DNA from: Verrucomicrobiota bacterium
GTDB taxonomy: Bacteria > Verrucomicrobiota > Verrucomicrobiia > Methylacidiphilales > UBA1321
DNA: 64,000 bases
NCBI GenBank assembly: GCA_013285645.1
Contig: JABDHJ010000006.1
Span: 1-64,000, forward strand
Direction: 5' to 3'
Below are positions 26,893 to 34,615 of the stretch, one piece after another (position 1 is the stretch's first letter; each line of letters opens with the position of its first letter). The translations under genes were made by a program, and so were the position numbers. Below the pieces are notes generated by a model. It was not told the DNA's origin. It did not search any database and saw only the letters and a list, made by a program, of their open reading frames with translations.

Positions 26893-27909
26893 ATGGCGAA
26901 GTATCTACTGGAATACATCTGGCTCGACGGTTACACACCCGTCCCCAACATCCGCGGTAAAACCCTGGTCAAGGAATTCGAAAAGTTCCCGACCCTCGAA
27001 GAGCTCCCGAACTGGGGATTTGACGGCAGTTCCACTCGCCAGGCCGAGGGCCACAGCTCGGATTGCGTGCTCAAGCCGGTTGCCCGTTATCTCGACTCCA
27101 CCAAGCGCAACGGTGTCATCGTTCTTTGCGAAGTTCTCCATGCCGACCTCACGCCGCATTCCACCAATGCCCGTGCGACCGTTCTGGACGATCCCGAGAC
27201 TTGGTTCGGTTTTGAGCAGGAATATTTCCTTTACAAGGACGGACGTCCGCTCGGCTTCCCGGTGGAAGGTTATCCTGCACCCCAAGGCACGTACTACACC
27301 GGCGTTGGCTATGAAAACGTTGGCGATATTGCCCGTGAAATTGTCGACAAGCACCTCGATCTTTGTATCGATGCCGGCATCAACCACGAAGGCATCAACG
27401 CCGAAGTGGCCAAGGGTCAGTGGGAATTCCAGATCTTCGGCAAAGGCTCCAAGAAGGCCGCCGACGAAATGTGGGTCGCCCGCTACCTCCTGCAGCGCCT
27501 CACCGAAAAGTACAAGGTAACCGTGAACTACCATTGCAAGCCTCTCGGCGCAACGGATTGGAACGGCTCCGGCATGCACTCGAACTTCTCGACCAAGTTT
27601 ATGCGTGAAGTCGGCGGCAAGGAGTACTTCGAAAAACTCATGGCTGCGTTCGACAAGCACAAGAACGAGCACATCGCCGTCTACGGCCCGGACAATCACA
27701 TGCGCCTGACCGGCCTGCATGAGACCCAGTCGATCGATAAGTTTAACTACGGTGTGGCCAATCGTGGCGCGTCCATTCGCGTCCCGCACAGCTTTCCGAA
27801 TAACGCTTACAAGGGCTACCTCGAAGATCGTCGTCCGAATTCTCAAGGAGATCCCTATAAGATCGCCAGCCGGATTCTCCAGACGGTCCAGACTGTCCCG
27901 ACCAAATAA
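26893..27909 (+). CDS. Glutamine synthetase, type II
   Basis: 338 aa from ATG 26893 (MAKYLLEYIWLDG); an open frame extends upstream but lacks conservation. Motifs of GSII are present: WGFDGSST (42-48), EQEYFL, INHEGINAEVAKGQWEFQI (read in parts), NGSGMHSNF and RGASIRVP. The enzyme makes glutamine from glutamate, ammonia and ATP. At this length it is the eukaryote-like GSII rather than the 470-residue GSI, and it lacks the adenylylation loop. Single gene with a strong terminator after it. Confidence 0.95.
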   Translation: MAKYLLEYIWLDGYTPVPNIRGKTLVKEFEKFPTLEELPNWGFDGSSTRQAEGHSSDCVLKPVARYLDSTKRNGVIVLCEVLHADLTPHSTNARATVLDDPETWFGFEQEYFLYKDGRPLGFPVEGYPAPQGTYYTGVGYENVGDIAREIVDKHLDLCIDAGINHEGINAEVAKGQWEFQIFGKGSKKAADEMWVARYLLQRLTEKYKVTVNYHCKPLGATDWNGSGMHSNFSTKFMREVGGKEYFEKLMAAFDKHKNEHIAVYGPDNHMRLTGLHETQSIDKFNYGVANRGASIRVPHSFPNNAYKGYLEDRRPNSQGDPYKIASRILQTVQTVPTK

Positions 27910-27925
27910 CCTAAGAAGATTATCC

Positions 27926-27968
27926 GGAACGCCGTCCTGCTCACGCGGGACGGCGTTTCTTTTTGTTT
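27926..27968 (+). terminator. Intrinsic terminator after glutamine synthetase
   Basis: A 10-bp perfect stem AACGCCGTCC / GGACGGCGTT (27928-27937 with 27948-27957) with a 10-nt loop is followed by TTCTTTTTGTTT. It lies 17 bp beyond the GS stop and separates that gene from the glycohydrolase. Confidence 0.9.
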
Positions 27969-28013
27969 GAGTTGCCTCTTGCCGCTTCCCGTTCAACAGG
28001 CATTGTGACGTTC

Positions 28014-29456
28014 ATGTCGCTGACAACATCGTCGGTTTTGTCTCTCGAATCACGAGTATTGGGCGCTTGGCGCGGCAAGTCCGCCGGAGGCACCCTGGGC
28101 CTTCCCGCGGAAGGTCGTACGGAGCGCCAGCACTATCAATTTTACGATCCCATTCCCACGGTAGTTCCGCCTAATGATGATTTGGAGCTTCAACTCGTCT
28201 GGCTCGACAAGATGGAGAATCATACCGGCCCGGTCACAATTGAGACCCTGGTCGATGCTTGGCGCGCGCATATCCATTACATGTGGGATGAATACGGTCG
28301 CGCCCGCTGGAATATCCGGCGGGGCGTGCCGGCGGCATTGAACGGCATCTATGAAAATCCGTTTGCCTCGGGCATGGGATCGCCCATTCGCAGTGAAGTC
28401 TGGGCGATCATTGCGGCGGGAAATCCCGATCTCGCGGAGCGCTACGCGAAGCTTGATTCAATGATCGATCACGGCTCGGAAGGTGTCGCTGGCGAGGTTT
28501 TCCTGACCGTATTGCAGGCTCTCGTATTGGGTGGCGCTGATTTGCCGGAAGCGATGGAGGCAGCGTGGGCACGGGTCGATCCCGCCACCGAGACACGTCG
28601 TGCGCTTGATCTCGTTTTCGCCTCACACAAAAGGGGCATGGATTGTTGGGCTACGCATGGACTTCTGCTTAAGGAATACCCAAATGATAATTTTACTCAC
28701 GCCCCTCTTAATGTGGCCCTGACCCTGTGGGCGATCCTGTTCGGAAATGGTGATTTTGAGGCGACGATCCTGCTGGGTGTGAACGGCGGTTACGATACCG
28801 ATTGCACGGCGGCGAGCGCCGGCGCCGTTCTCGGATTTCTCCACGGTGCCGAGCGGCTTCCGGAAAAGTGGATCGCCCCGCTGGGCGACGCCGTCGCGGT
28901 CGGACCGGGGATCATCGGCATTCGTGCACCTCGAACACTTCAGGAACTTACGGAGCGGAGTCTCGCGTTGCATGCCCGTGTCAGGGATTTGACGCCGGTG
29001 TTGCCTGAAAAATCCATTCAAATTCCCGCGCTTCAATCCCTCCCGGGCTCGATCATGATGATCGCGGGCAATGCTGAAGTCCCTTGGGCGAATGGCGAAC
29101 TTCCCACTGAAGTGAAAGCCACGGGACGGGCCACTTGGCAATGGCGTCCCGGCCATGACATAAACAAGCCATTTAAAGTCATCGCTCTCGCGCGGGAAGG
29201 ATGTCGTCTTTGGATCAACGGCCAACAGGTGATCGAATGTCCTGCTGGCGTCCCTTATGTCCCCGCCACGCATCGCTCGGCGCAAGACAGCCATGCCCTC
29301 TTTGTTCCCGATCAGGAATCGTACGAGGTTCGTCTCGAATTGAACTCCGCGAACCCGTGGCAGGAGGCGACCGTGCTGCTCGCCGACAACGCGCTACACA
29401 TCGCACCATGGGATGGAACGGCGTTGCCTCATCGGGCCGAGCTTCCGCCCGCGTAG
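28014..29456 (+). CDS. ADP-ribosylglycohydrolase family protein with C-terminal beta domain
   Basis: 480 aa from ATG 28014. Residues 1-340 form the all-helical glycohydrolase (DraG-like) domain. The magnesium ligands are visible as NDD in PPNDDLELQ and DTD in GGYDTDCTAASAG. In the first motif (GKSAGGTLGLPAEG) the usual GD pair reads GG. Residues 350-480 are beta-rich with WINGQQV, possibly a carbohydrate- or ligand-binding module. The family removes ADP-ribose from proteins or cleaves related glycosides. Substrate uncertain. Confidence 0.82.
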   Translation: MSLTTSSVLSLESRVLGAWRGKSAGGTLGLPAEGRTERQHYQFYDPIPTVVPPNDDLELQLVWLDKMENHTGPVTIETLVDAWRAHIHYMWDEYGRARWNIRRGVPAALNGIYENPFASGMGSPIRSEVWAIIAAGNPDLAERYAKLDSMIDHGSEGVAGEVFLTVLQALVLGGADLPEAMEAAWARVDPATETRRALDLVFASHKRGMDCWATHGLLLKEYPNDNFTHAPLNVALTLWAILFGNGDFEATILLGVNGGYDTDCTAASAGAVLGFLHGAERLPEKWIAPLGDAVAVGPGIIGIRAPRTLQELTERSLALHARVRDLTPVLPEKSIQIPALQSLPGSIMMIAGNAEVPWANGELPTEVKATGRATWQWRPGHDINKPFKVIALAREGCRLWINGQQVIECPAGVPYVPATHRSAQDSHALFVPDQESYEVRLELNSANPWQEATVLLADNALHIAPWDGTALPHRAELPPA

Positions 29457-29465
29457 CTCGCCCTA

Positions 29466-29492
29466 GCTCAGGATGCCTGGGTTTACTTTTTT
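29466..29492 (+). terminator. Probable terminator after ADP-ribosylglycohydrolase
   Basis: GCTCAGG-ATG-CCTGGGT forms a 7-bp stem with two G-T pairs (29466-29482), followed by TTACTTTTTT. It overlaps the stop of the convergent gene. Moderate strength. Confidence 0.5.
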
Positions 29493-31078
29493 ACTAAATC
29501 GGGATAGTTCGTCCAAATCCAGTCGAGGTTATCGGTACTGTGATAAGGACTTTTCGTCCCGAGTTGACCGCCGTCATCCTTCTGATCCCAGCCCACGGAA
29601 TAAAGCATATAGGTGCCATCTCCGTTGAGTTTATAGTGATAAGGCTCGCCGTTCATAATGTCGTGTGGCAGATCAGTGCCGTACACAGGAACGAGCATAC
29701 TAAGTGAATCCGGATATGACCCGTGTGCTATTCGAAACCGCTCCAACCTGCACGCAATCCGGGTTTCATCAATCTGCACCTGTCCGTAGGAAAACTTTCT
29801 GATGGAATTGAATATAGGTTCAACTACTGAGCTTACATACTGACGCCACCAATCGGTTGAACTCGAGTCTCCAATAGAACTCAAAGCATCCTTCTCTCGA
29901 TCGGGAAACACGCGCCGTGAAGAAGGATCTACCATTCTGACTGTCTCAAGAAGATTATACTTGGCGCAATCGGCGGTGAATCTGTCGTACCAGCCATTAG
30001 GAGTCAGCCCAAAGATTGCTTGGATAAAGTAATCTTGCCAATCGGCCTCATGTTCAAACACAGTCCCTTTCATCAAAAGAGCCTTCATCATCGCGTATCG
30101 ATGATCTTTGTAATAATCGCCGGTCGGAATCAAGAACACCGTGGTGTCACCACGTATGGCGAGCAAACTTTCTTTCAAACAATCAATATTTCCAAGATCG
30201 TCATCCAACGCTGCCAACTGGTGGTCATTCCAGATATGTTCACCCAATCCTTGATTCACCACGGCCAACTGAATAGCTACAACTCCAAGGGAAACCAAGC
30301 CGGAGACAAGTAACGGCTCATTGCGAAGCCCTAAATCGATCTTCCAGCTTATCTTAAGATCGTCGAGGGCCAGATCAGGTTGATCGCTCAAAAAAGCGAG
30401 TCTCTCTTCGTAAGAGAGCACTTTCGCGAGCATGATTTGGTTCGTTATAGGCCCGAGCGACATCGACCGAGGAGTCTGGATTGAACAATCGAGATTAAAT
30501 CGACACACCGGATGGCTGGTATTCGCTTCACGAAGGTCGGTAAGAGTGGGGCAAAGAAGCTTAAAAATATCGATTGGCTTGGCATCCGAAGGAATTTGAA
30601 GCTCCGGCGTTTGGTGATGACAAAATTCCTCCAATTGCTTTTGAATCGCAGGCAAATCTGGCAATTCCCCTTTTTGCCAGTTTCCCAAATAAGGAAGATG
30701 ATCGGGACTGGAACTCTGCTCTTTAGACGAAGAAATGTTGGAGCTGATGTCCTTTAGAGCCTTGGTTAAAGCATCAGGTGATTGCTGTCTTGAATCGGCC
30801 GGATCGAAAACAGTTGCTCCTTGAAAGATAGGTAAAACCCCAAAGTTCTCCGCGTCGGGAACAGGCGGCGGGATGTAGGTTTGGGGATCGAGTGAGATTC
30901 CCTGCGCCTCGATTTCGGCTTGTGCTTGGGCCCAGGCGTGCGCACCGCGCCAATCTTCTTCGAGGTAGAAAAGGACGATCAACAAAGCCAAGCCGACAAC
31001 GCTTCTAACCGACCATCTCAGACACCACCGGAACCACGTTTTGCGGCCTTTGGCGGGAGCGGTGGGAGAAGGGGCCAT
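29483..31078 (-). CDS. Hypothetical membrane-anchored protein, PVC-type
   Basis: 531 aa. A basic N-terminus precedes one membrane helix (about 28-44), then a long periplasmic part. The C-terminus contains IACRLERFRIAHGSYPDSL, then KLNGDGTYMLYSVGWDQKDDGG. This pattern, in which a helix ends in 'RLAHG.YP..L' and a 'YSVG.D..DDGG' strand pair follows, recurs in many planctomycete and verrucomicrobial hypotheticals and resembles the head of pseudopilins. Function unknown. Lower GC than its neighbours. Confidence 0.72.
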   Translation of the reverse strand: MAPSPTAPAKGRKTWFRWCLRWSVRSVVGLALLIVLFYLEEDWRGAHAWAQAQAEIEAQGISLDPQTYIPPPVPDAENFGVLPIFQGATVFDPADSRQQSPDALTKALKDISSNISSSKEQSSSPDHLPYLGNWQKGELPDLPAIQKQLEEFCHHQTPELQIPSDAKPIDIFKLLCPTLTDLREANTSHPVCRFNLDCSIQTPRSMSLGPITNQIMLAKVLSYEERLAFLSDQPDLALDDLKISWKIDLGLRNEPLLVSGLVSLGVVAIQLAVVNQGLGEHIWNDHQLAALDDDLGNIDCLKESLLAIRGDTTVFLIPTGDYYKDHRYAMMKALLMKGTVFEHEADWQDYFIQAIFGLTPNGWYDRFTADCAKYNLLETVRMVDPSSRRVFPDREKDALSSIGDSSSTDWWRQYVSSVVEPIFNSIRKFSYGQVQIDETRIACRLERFRIAHGSYPDSLSMLVPVYGTDLPHDIMNGEPYHYKLNGDGTYMLYSVGWDQKDDGGQLGTKSPYHSTDNLDWIWTNYPDLVKK

Positions 31079-31169
31079 GTTTTAAATTTTCCCTGAGATT
31101 CCTTCTTACGCCTGCCGCACGTGCTTGTCGAAAGATCATTTCTGAGTCTTTTAAAAGGGCAATCCAAGT

Positions 31170-31194
31170 TGATCCGTCGACAGACTCAGGCTGG
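31170..31194. repeat. Dispersed intergenic repeat, copy 2
   Basis: TGATCCGTCGACAGACTCAG followed by GCTGG; relative of the element at 25386. Beyond it, AACGTGAGATGTTTTGGAGA parallels AATGTGAGACTTTTGCAGAG in copy 1, so the homologous stretch is about 80 bp. It lies in the 434-base region 31079-31512, which otherwise holds only tRNA-Phe. Confidence 0.55.
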
Positions 31195-31369
31195 CGGAAT
31201 TTAAACGTGAGATGTTTTGGAGAATTTCAAACCTCACCATCACCAATCTGCTTGCGCCCCACCCGATCTTTGGCGTAACGTTTCAGGCTCCGGTAATGCC
31301 AGAGGCGTTTCAACCCGCCTTTGATGCAGTACCAAGTTTCGGTCATAACTACCTATGATCGAGAGGAAA

Positions 31370-31442
<73 letters not shown>

Positions 31443-31512
31443 CTCCTCTGCCAAGTCTTGGCGCGTCAGTGTCCAACTGCGGCCCGACTGAGGGTGGTTT
31501 TTCAATACCTCG

Positions 31513-33030
31513 TTACCGGGACCATATCTCAAATGAGCCCCGGCTTACTTCCAGGCGATAGCCGGCATCATGGATAAATTTTCTCACGGCGCCGTTGCGA
31601 TCGTGAATGTCCGCGCGCGTGATAAAGACCTCGTCTGGAGCGAGCGATTCGACGTTCGAAAACTTAAAAGGAAATTTTCCGTCCCAATTATGCTGCGCGA
31701 CCAAATAGATTTCGCCCTGTCCCGGTTGGCGGGTATTGAAAGTGATCCCATAATAATTTGAGGCAGCACCGGCGCCGCACCACCAGACATCTTTTCCTTG
31801 CTGGACAAAGCGCAGTGCCTGCCCGGATGCCCAGCGATAATCCTCCTTTTGATGTTCAGGTCCAAAGCGAATCTCGATCATGGCAGCGATCAAAAGACCA
31901 AGCATCAAGAGCGGAAGAATCTGATTCAATCTTCTTTGAGAAGCCACCAATGATCCCAAGGCCAGGGCTAGGGCCGTGACGTAGAAGGGAAAAGCTGGGG
32001 AATAATGCCTTGGCCAAAAAGCCTTGTGGATGGCCAGGCCTGCCGTAAATAGGACCGCCACCTCGATTAGAAAAATGAACAAAAGCGGTAGAAGATATGG
32101 GTTGTCGTTCCTCCGTCGATCACGAATGGCGATAAAAAATATGAGGGCGATAATAGCCAATAAAAAAAAGGCCAGCCCACATTGAACGATGATTTCACCC
32201 GGAGACGGCCCCCCTGGCCTGAGCGCAAGTTCCCGAAGATGCACCACGGACGGCCCCAATCCAAGGGCTCCCGATACCTCATAAGCGATATAGACGAGAT
32301 ACCTAAAATCTATGCCCCAGAACGTCACCCCTTTTGCGCCGCGAATTAGCGTTTCGATATAATAATATCCCACCGGCAGCAACGAGACCGCGCCTAAGAG
32401 AATAACCTGAAGGCACCTTCGCTCAATCTTCCATCCATTTCTATAGGCGATTATTCCTCCAACTGTCGCAGTCGCAGCGATCAGCGCCGGGGCGATCATG
32501 CTTGCGCAGCAAAGTAGGACTGACCCGATGGTGAAAGTTACGGCCCAAAGAAGCCCCTGGCCACGATTCTGAATAAATTGGACAAGAGACAAAAGTATTA
32601 TCGCTCCAAAGGTTATTTGCTGGGCGTAAGGCCGTGCTTCATTGGTATAAAACCAAAAAAAGGGCTGAAGGGCAAAAAACAGCGGCAACCATGGCACTTG
32701 AAGCCTGCGACCAATTCTCGCCATGACTATTAAGGTGAGTGCGCCCCAAAAGAGATTGACGGCTCTCAACTGCCATTCACTGAGGCCGAGAGTCTTTCCT
32801 CCCATCCACGCGACAAACATTCCCAGTGGCATCTGGCAATCAGCCCCGCCATCGTGATGCAAGAGAAGGAGCCAGTCGTTGAAATTTCGCTGCATCGCGA
32901 ATTGCCACGTATCGCCCTCATCCATCCAAAGACTGTCCCCTGTGATCATGAAGGGAAGCAAGGCCAGCGCGACGATCAAATAAAGCCACTCACGGCGAAG
33001 CATAGAAATTCCCATATGGGCGAACTGCAA
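31513..33030 (-). CDS. GT-C-type glycosyltransferase-like membrane protein
   Basis: 505 aa, about ten to twelve membrane helices over residues 10-400 and a soluble C-terminal part. The first periplasmic loop carries the acidic pair in LWMDEGDTW (about 34-42), as in ArnT/PMT-type enzymes that use polyprenyl-linked sugars. NEARPYAQQ lies in a later loop. It may add a sugar to a lipid or protein in the periplasm. Start uncertain: TTG at 33030 or ATG at 33015 or 33003. Confidence 0.7.
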   Translation of the reverse strand: MQFAHMGISMLRREWLYLIVALALLPFMITGDSLWMDEGDTWQFAMQRNFNDWLLLLHHDGGADCQMPLGMFVAWMGGKTLGLSEWQLRAVNLFWGALTLIVMARIGRRLQVPWLPLFFALQPFFWFYTNEARPYAQQITFGAIILLSLVQFIQNRGQGLLWAVTFTIGSVLLCCASMIAPALIAATATVGGIIAYRNGWKIERRCLQVILLGAVSLLPVGYYYIETLIRGAKGVTFWGIDFRYLVYIAYEVSGALGLGPSVVHLRELALRPGGPSPGEIIVQCGLAFFLLAIIALIFFIAIRDRRRNDNPYLLPLLFIFLIEVAVLFTAGLAIHKAFWPRHYSPAFPFYVTALALALGSLVASQRRLNQILPLLMLGLLIAAMIEIRFGPEHQKEDYRWASGQALRFVQQGKDVWWCGAGAASNYYGITFNTRQPGQGEIYLVAQHNWDGKFPFKFSNVESLAPDEVFITRADIHDRNGAVRKFIHDAGYRLEVSRGSFEIWSR

Positions 33031-33551
33031 GGAGAGACATTTTATAATTTTTGAAAATTTTCCGCTAACCAGGCAATAATCGCAAAAGCCGATTACTCCT
33101 AATGATGTATAGGGAACGCTCTCATTTGTTCACTAATAAATTTTGTATCGTTAGGAAGCCCTGAAATTTTTGTGGGACTGCGACTCTCATTCGACAGGAA
33201 ACTCCATTTCTCATTCATGAATCCACCTTTCCTCCTCCTCGTCGGCGCTCTCTGGTCGGCGCTGGCACTGGCCGATCCGATCATCACGGTGACCCCTGAA
33301 AAAACGGCGCCGTAGTTCGCTTTTGTTTCAATGACTGGTGAGAACGACCGCTTAACCGTTCAGCACTTACGGCGCTGTTACAAACACGAAGATCCCGCTC
33401 ATCTGTGTTTTGTCTTGGATAAGTGCAAGAGAACCCAAGAGCAGTCCATTGTCCGCAAGCCCAAGTTGATCAAGAATCGCTTCAACATCAGCTTCGCATT
33501 TTGTTTTCATTGAAGTCATTTTGCGAAAACCAACAGAAACACCCCTCATCT
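33031..33551. other. Intergenic region with only minor frames
   Basis: 521 bases between a leftward membrane protein and the GH16 gene. The only items seen are a 32-codon signal-peptide-like frame at 33217-33315 and a minus-strand frame at 33367-33507 starting MKTKCEADVEAILDQLG. The latter has an ordinary protein look but no ribosome site or known relative. The left 180 bases are AT-rich. Confidence 0.4.
33217..33315 (+). CDS. Tiny secreted peptide or truncated gene remnant
   Basis: 32 aa. MNPPFLLLVGALWSALALAD is a credible signal peptide, followed by only PIITVTPEKTAP before TAG. It could be a short secreted peptide. It could equally be the 5' end of a lost secreted-protein gene, since the downstream 230 bases show no continuation in any frame. 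No ribosome site stands out. Confidence 0.3.
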   Translation: MNPPFLLLVGALWSALALADPIITVTPEKTAP

Positions 33552-34610
33552 ATGAATTCGTTTTGTCGCCTTCGTCAAATAAACCAAGCCCTTCCGCCGC
33601 TGATCGTCAGCGTTCTCCTGCTGACACTGGCTGTGCCAACCCGGGGACAAACACCAACGGATGCTTCCACAAATTCCGCTCCCACTCCGCCGTCAACCGC
33701 CGTCGCGCCAGTTCCGGCTCCCGTTCCTCCTCCCGTTGATAATCCCCCTCCCGCGCCGAGCCCCTACGTTCCCGCAGGCTATGTCGAGGTGATGGGAGAT
33801 GAATTCAACGAGCCCAGCCTCGACATCTCCAAATGGTGGACCCGATTTATCTACAGCGACGGCATGCTCGACCACCTCAACGATGAGAAGGAGCACTACC
33901 GCGAGAACAACAATCAAGTGATGACTGGCAATAGTCTTCAGCTCACCGCAAGAATCGCACCCGGAGGCCCTTCCCGCTACGAATCGGGAATGATTCGTTC
34001 GAAGATGACCTTCAAATACGGTTACTTCGAGGCCAAGGTAAAAATGCCGCCTGGAAAAGGCATGTGGCCCGCCTTTTGGCTCAACGCTGATTCAACGCCG
34101 GACGGGAAAGTCGGCTGGCCACCTGAAATCGATGTCTTTGAATTCGTCAATAATGTGAAAGACGACAAGGCAACCATGTTTCACATGGGAGCTGTTGCGC
34201 AGAGAAAAAAGGATGGCGGCCCGGCCCCGCAGAGTGGAAAAATTATTTTCATTGATCCGGCGCTCAAGGGCGGAGGCGAATATTACGGCACGGATGATTT
34301 TACGCAGGATTTTCATACCTTTGCGTTGCTTTGGGACACCGACGATACGATTACCTGGTATCTGGACGGAAAAGAATTGATGAAGCGCGAGTACAAATGG
34401 ACGCGCAACAGCGGAGAAGATGCTCCCAACGCCCACGTTCTACTCAACCTGGCGATGGGCGGACAATGGGCAGGACGGTACGGCATCGACAACTCGGCTT
34501 TCCCCCAGTCCCTCGATATCGATTACCTCCGCGTCTATCAAAAGACGGGCAGCGAGCAAACCGGGCAAAGCACGATTGGCCACGATCTCTACAAGCCACC
34601 CACTCCTTGA
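33552..34610 (+). CDS. Secreted glycoside hydrolase family 16 (beta-glucanase/laminarinase-like)
   Basis: 352 aa from ATG 33552; an open frame upstream lacks conservation. Signal peptide at 1-33, then a Pro/Ala/Thr-rich linker to about 75. The GH16 domain starts at 78 with VEVMGDEFNEPSLD. The catalytic EIDVFE hexad is at 192-197 (nucleophile E192, acid/base E197), preceded by GMWPAFWLN. It hydrolyses beta-1,3 or mixed-linkage glucans, possibly agar- or carrageenan-like polymers, outside the cell. It ends 5 bp from the convergent penicillin-binding protein gene. Confidence 0.92.
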   Translation: MNSFCRLRQINQALPPLIVSVLLLTLAVPTRGQTPTDASTNSAPTPPSTAVAPVPAPVPPPVDNPPPAPSPYVPAGYVEVMGDEFNEPSLDISKWWTRFIYSDGMLDHLNDEKEHYRENNNQVMTGNSLQLTARIAPGGPSRYESGMIRSKMTFKYGYFEAKVKMPPGKGMWPAFWLNADSTPDGKVGWPPEIDVFEFVNNVKDDKATMFHMGAVAQRKKDGGPAPQSGKIIFIDPALKGGGEYYGTDDFTQDFHTFALLWDTDDTITWYLDGKELMKREYKWTRNSGEDAPNAHVLLNLAMGGQWAGRYGIDNSAFPQSLDIDYLRVYQKTGSEQTGQSTIGHDLYKPPTP

Positions 34611-34615
34611 CGTTT

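Noticed and set aside
26905-27996. 363-codon minus-strand frame opposite glutamine synthetase
   Set aside because: Antisense shadow of a highly conserved GSII gene; no family sense in its translation.
33367-33507. Minus-strand 46-codon frame MKTKCEADVEAILDQLG as a gene
   Set aside because: Protein-like sequence but no ribosome site, no recognised relative and a very short length.
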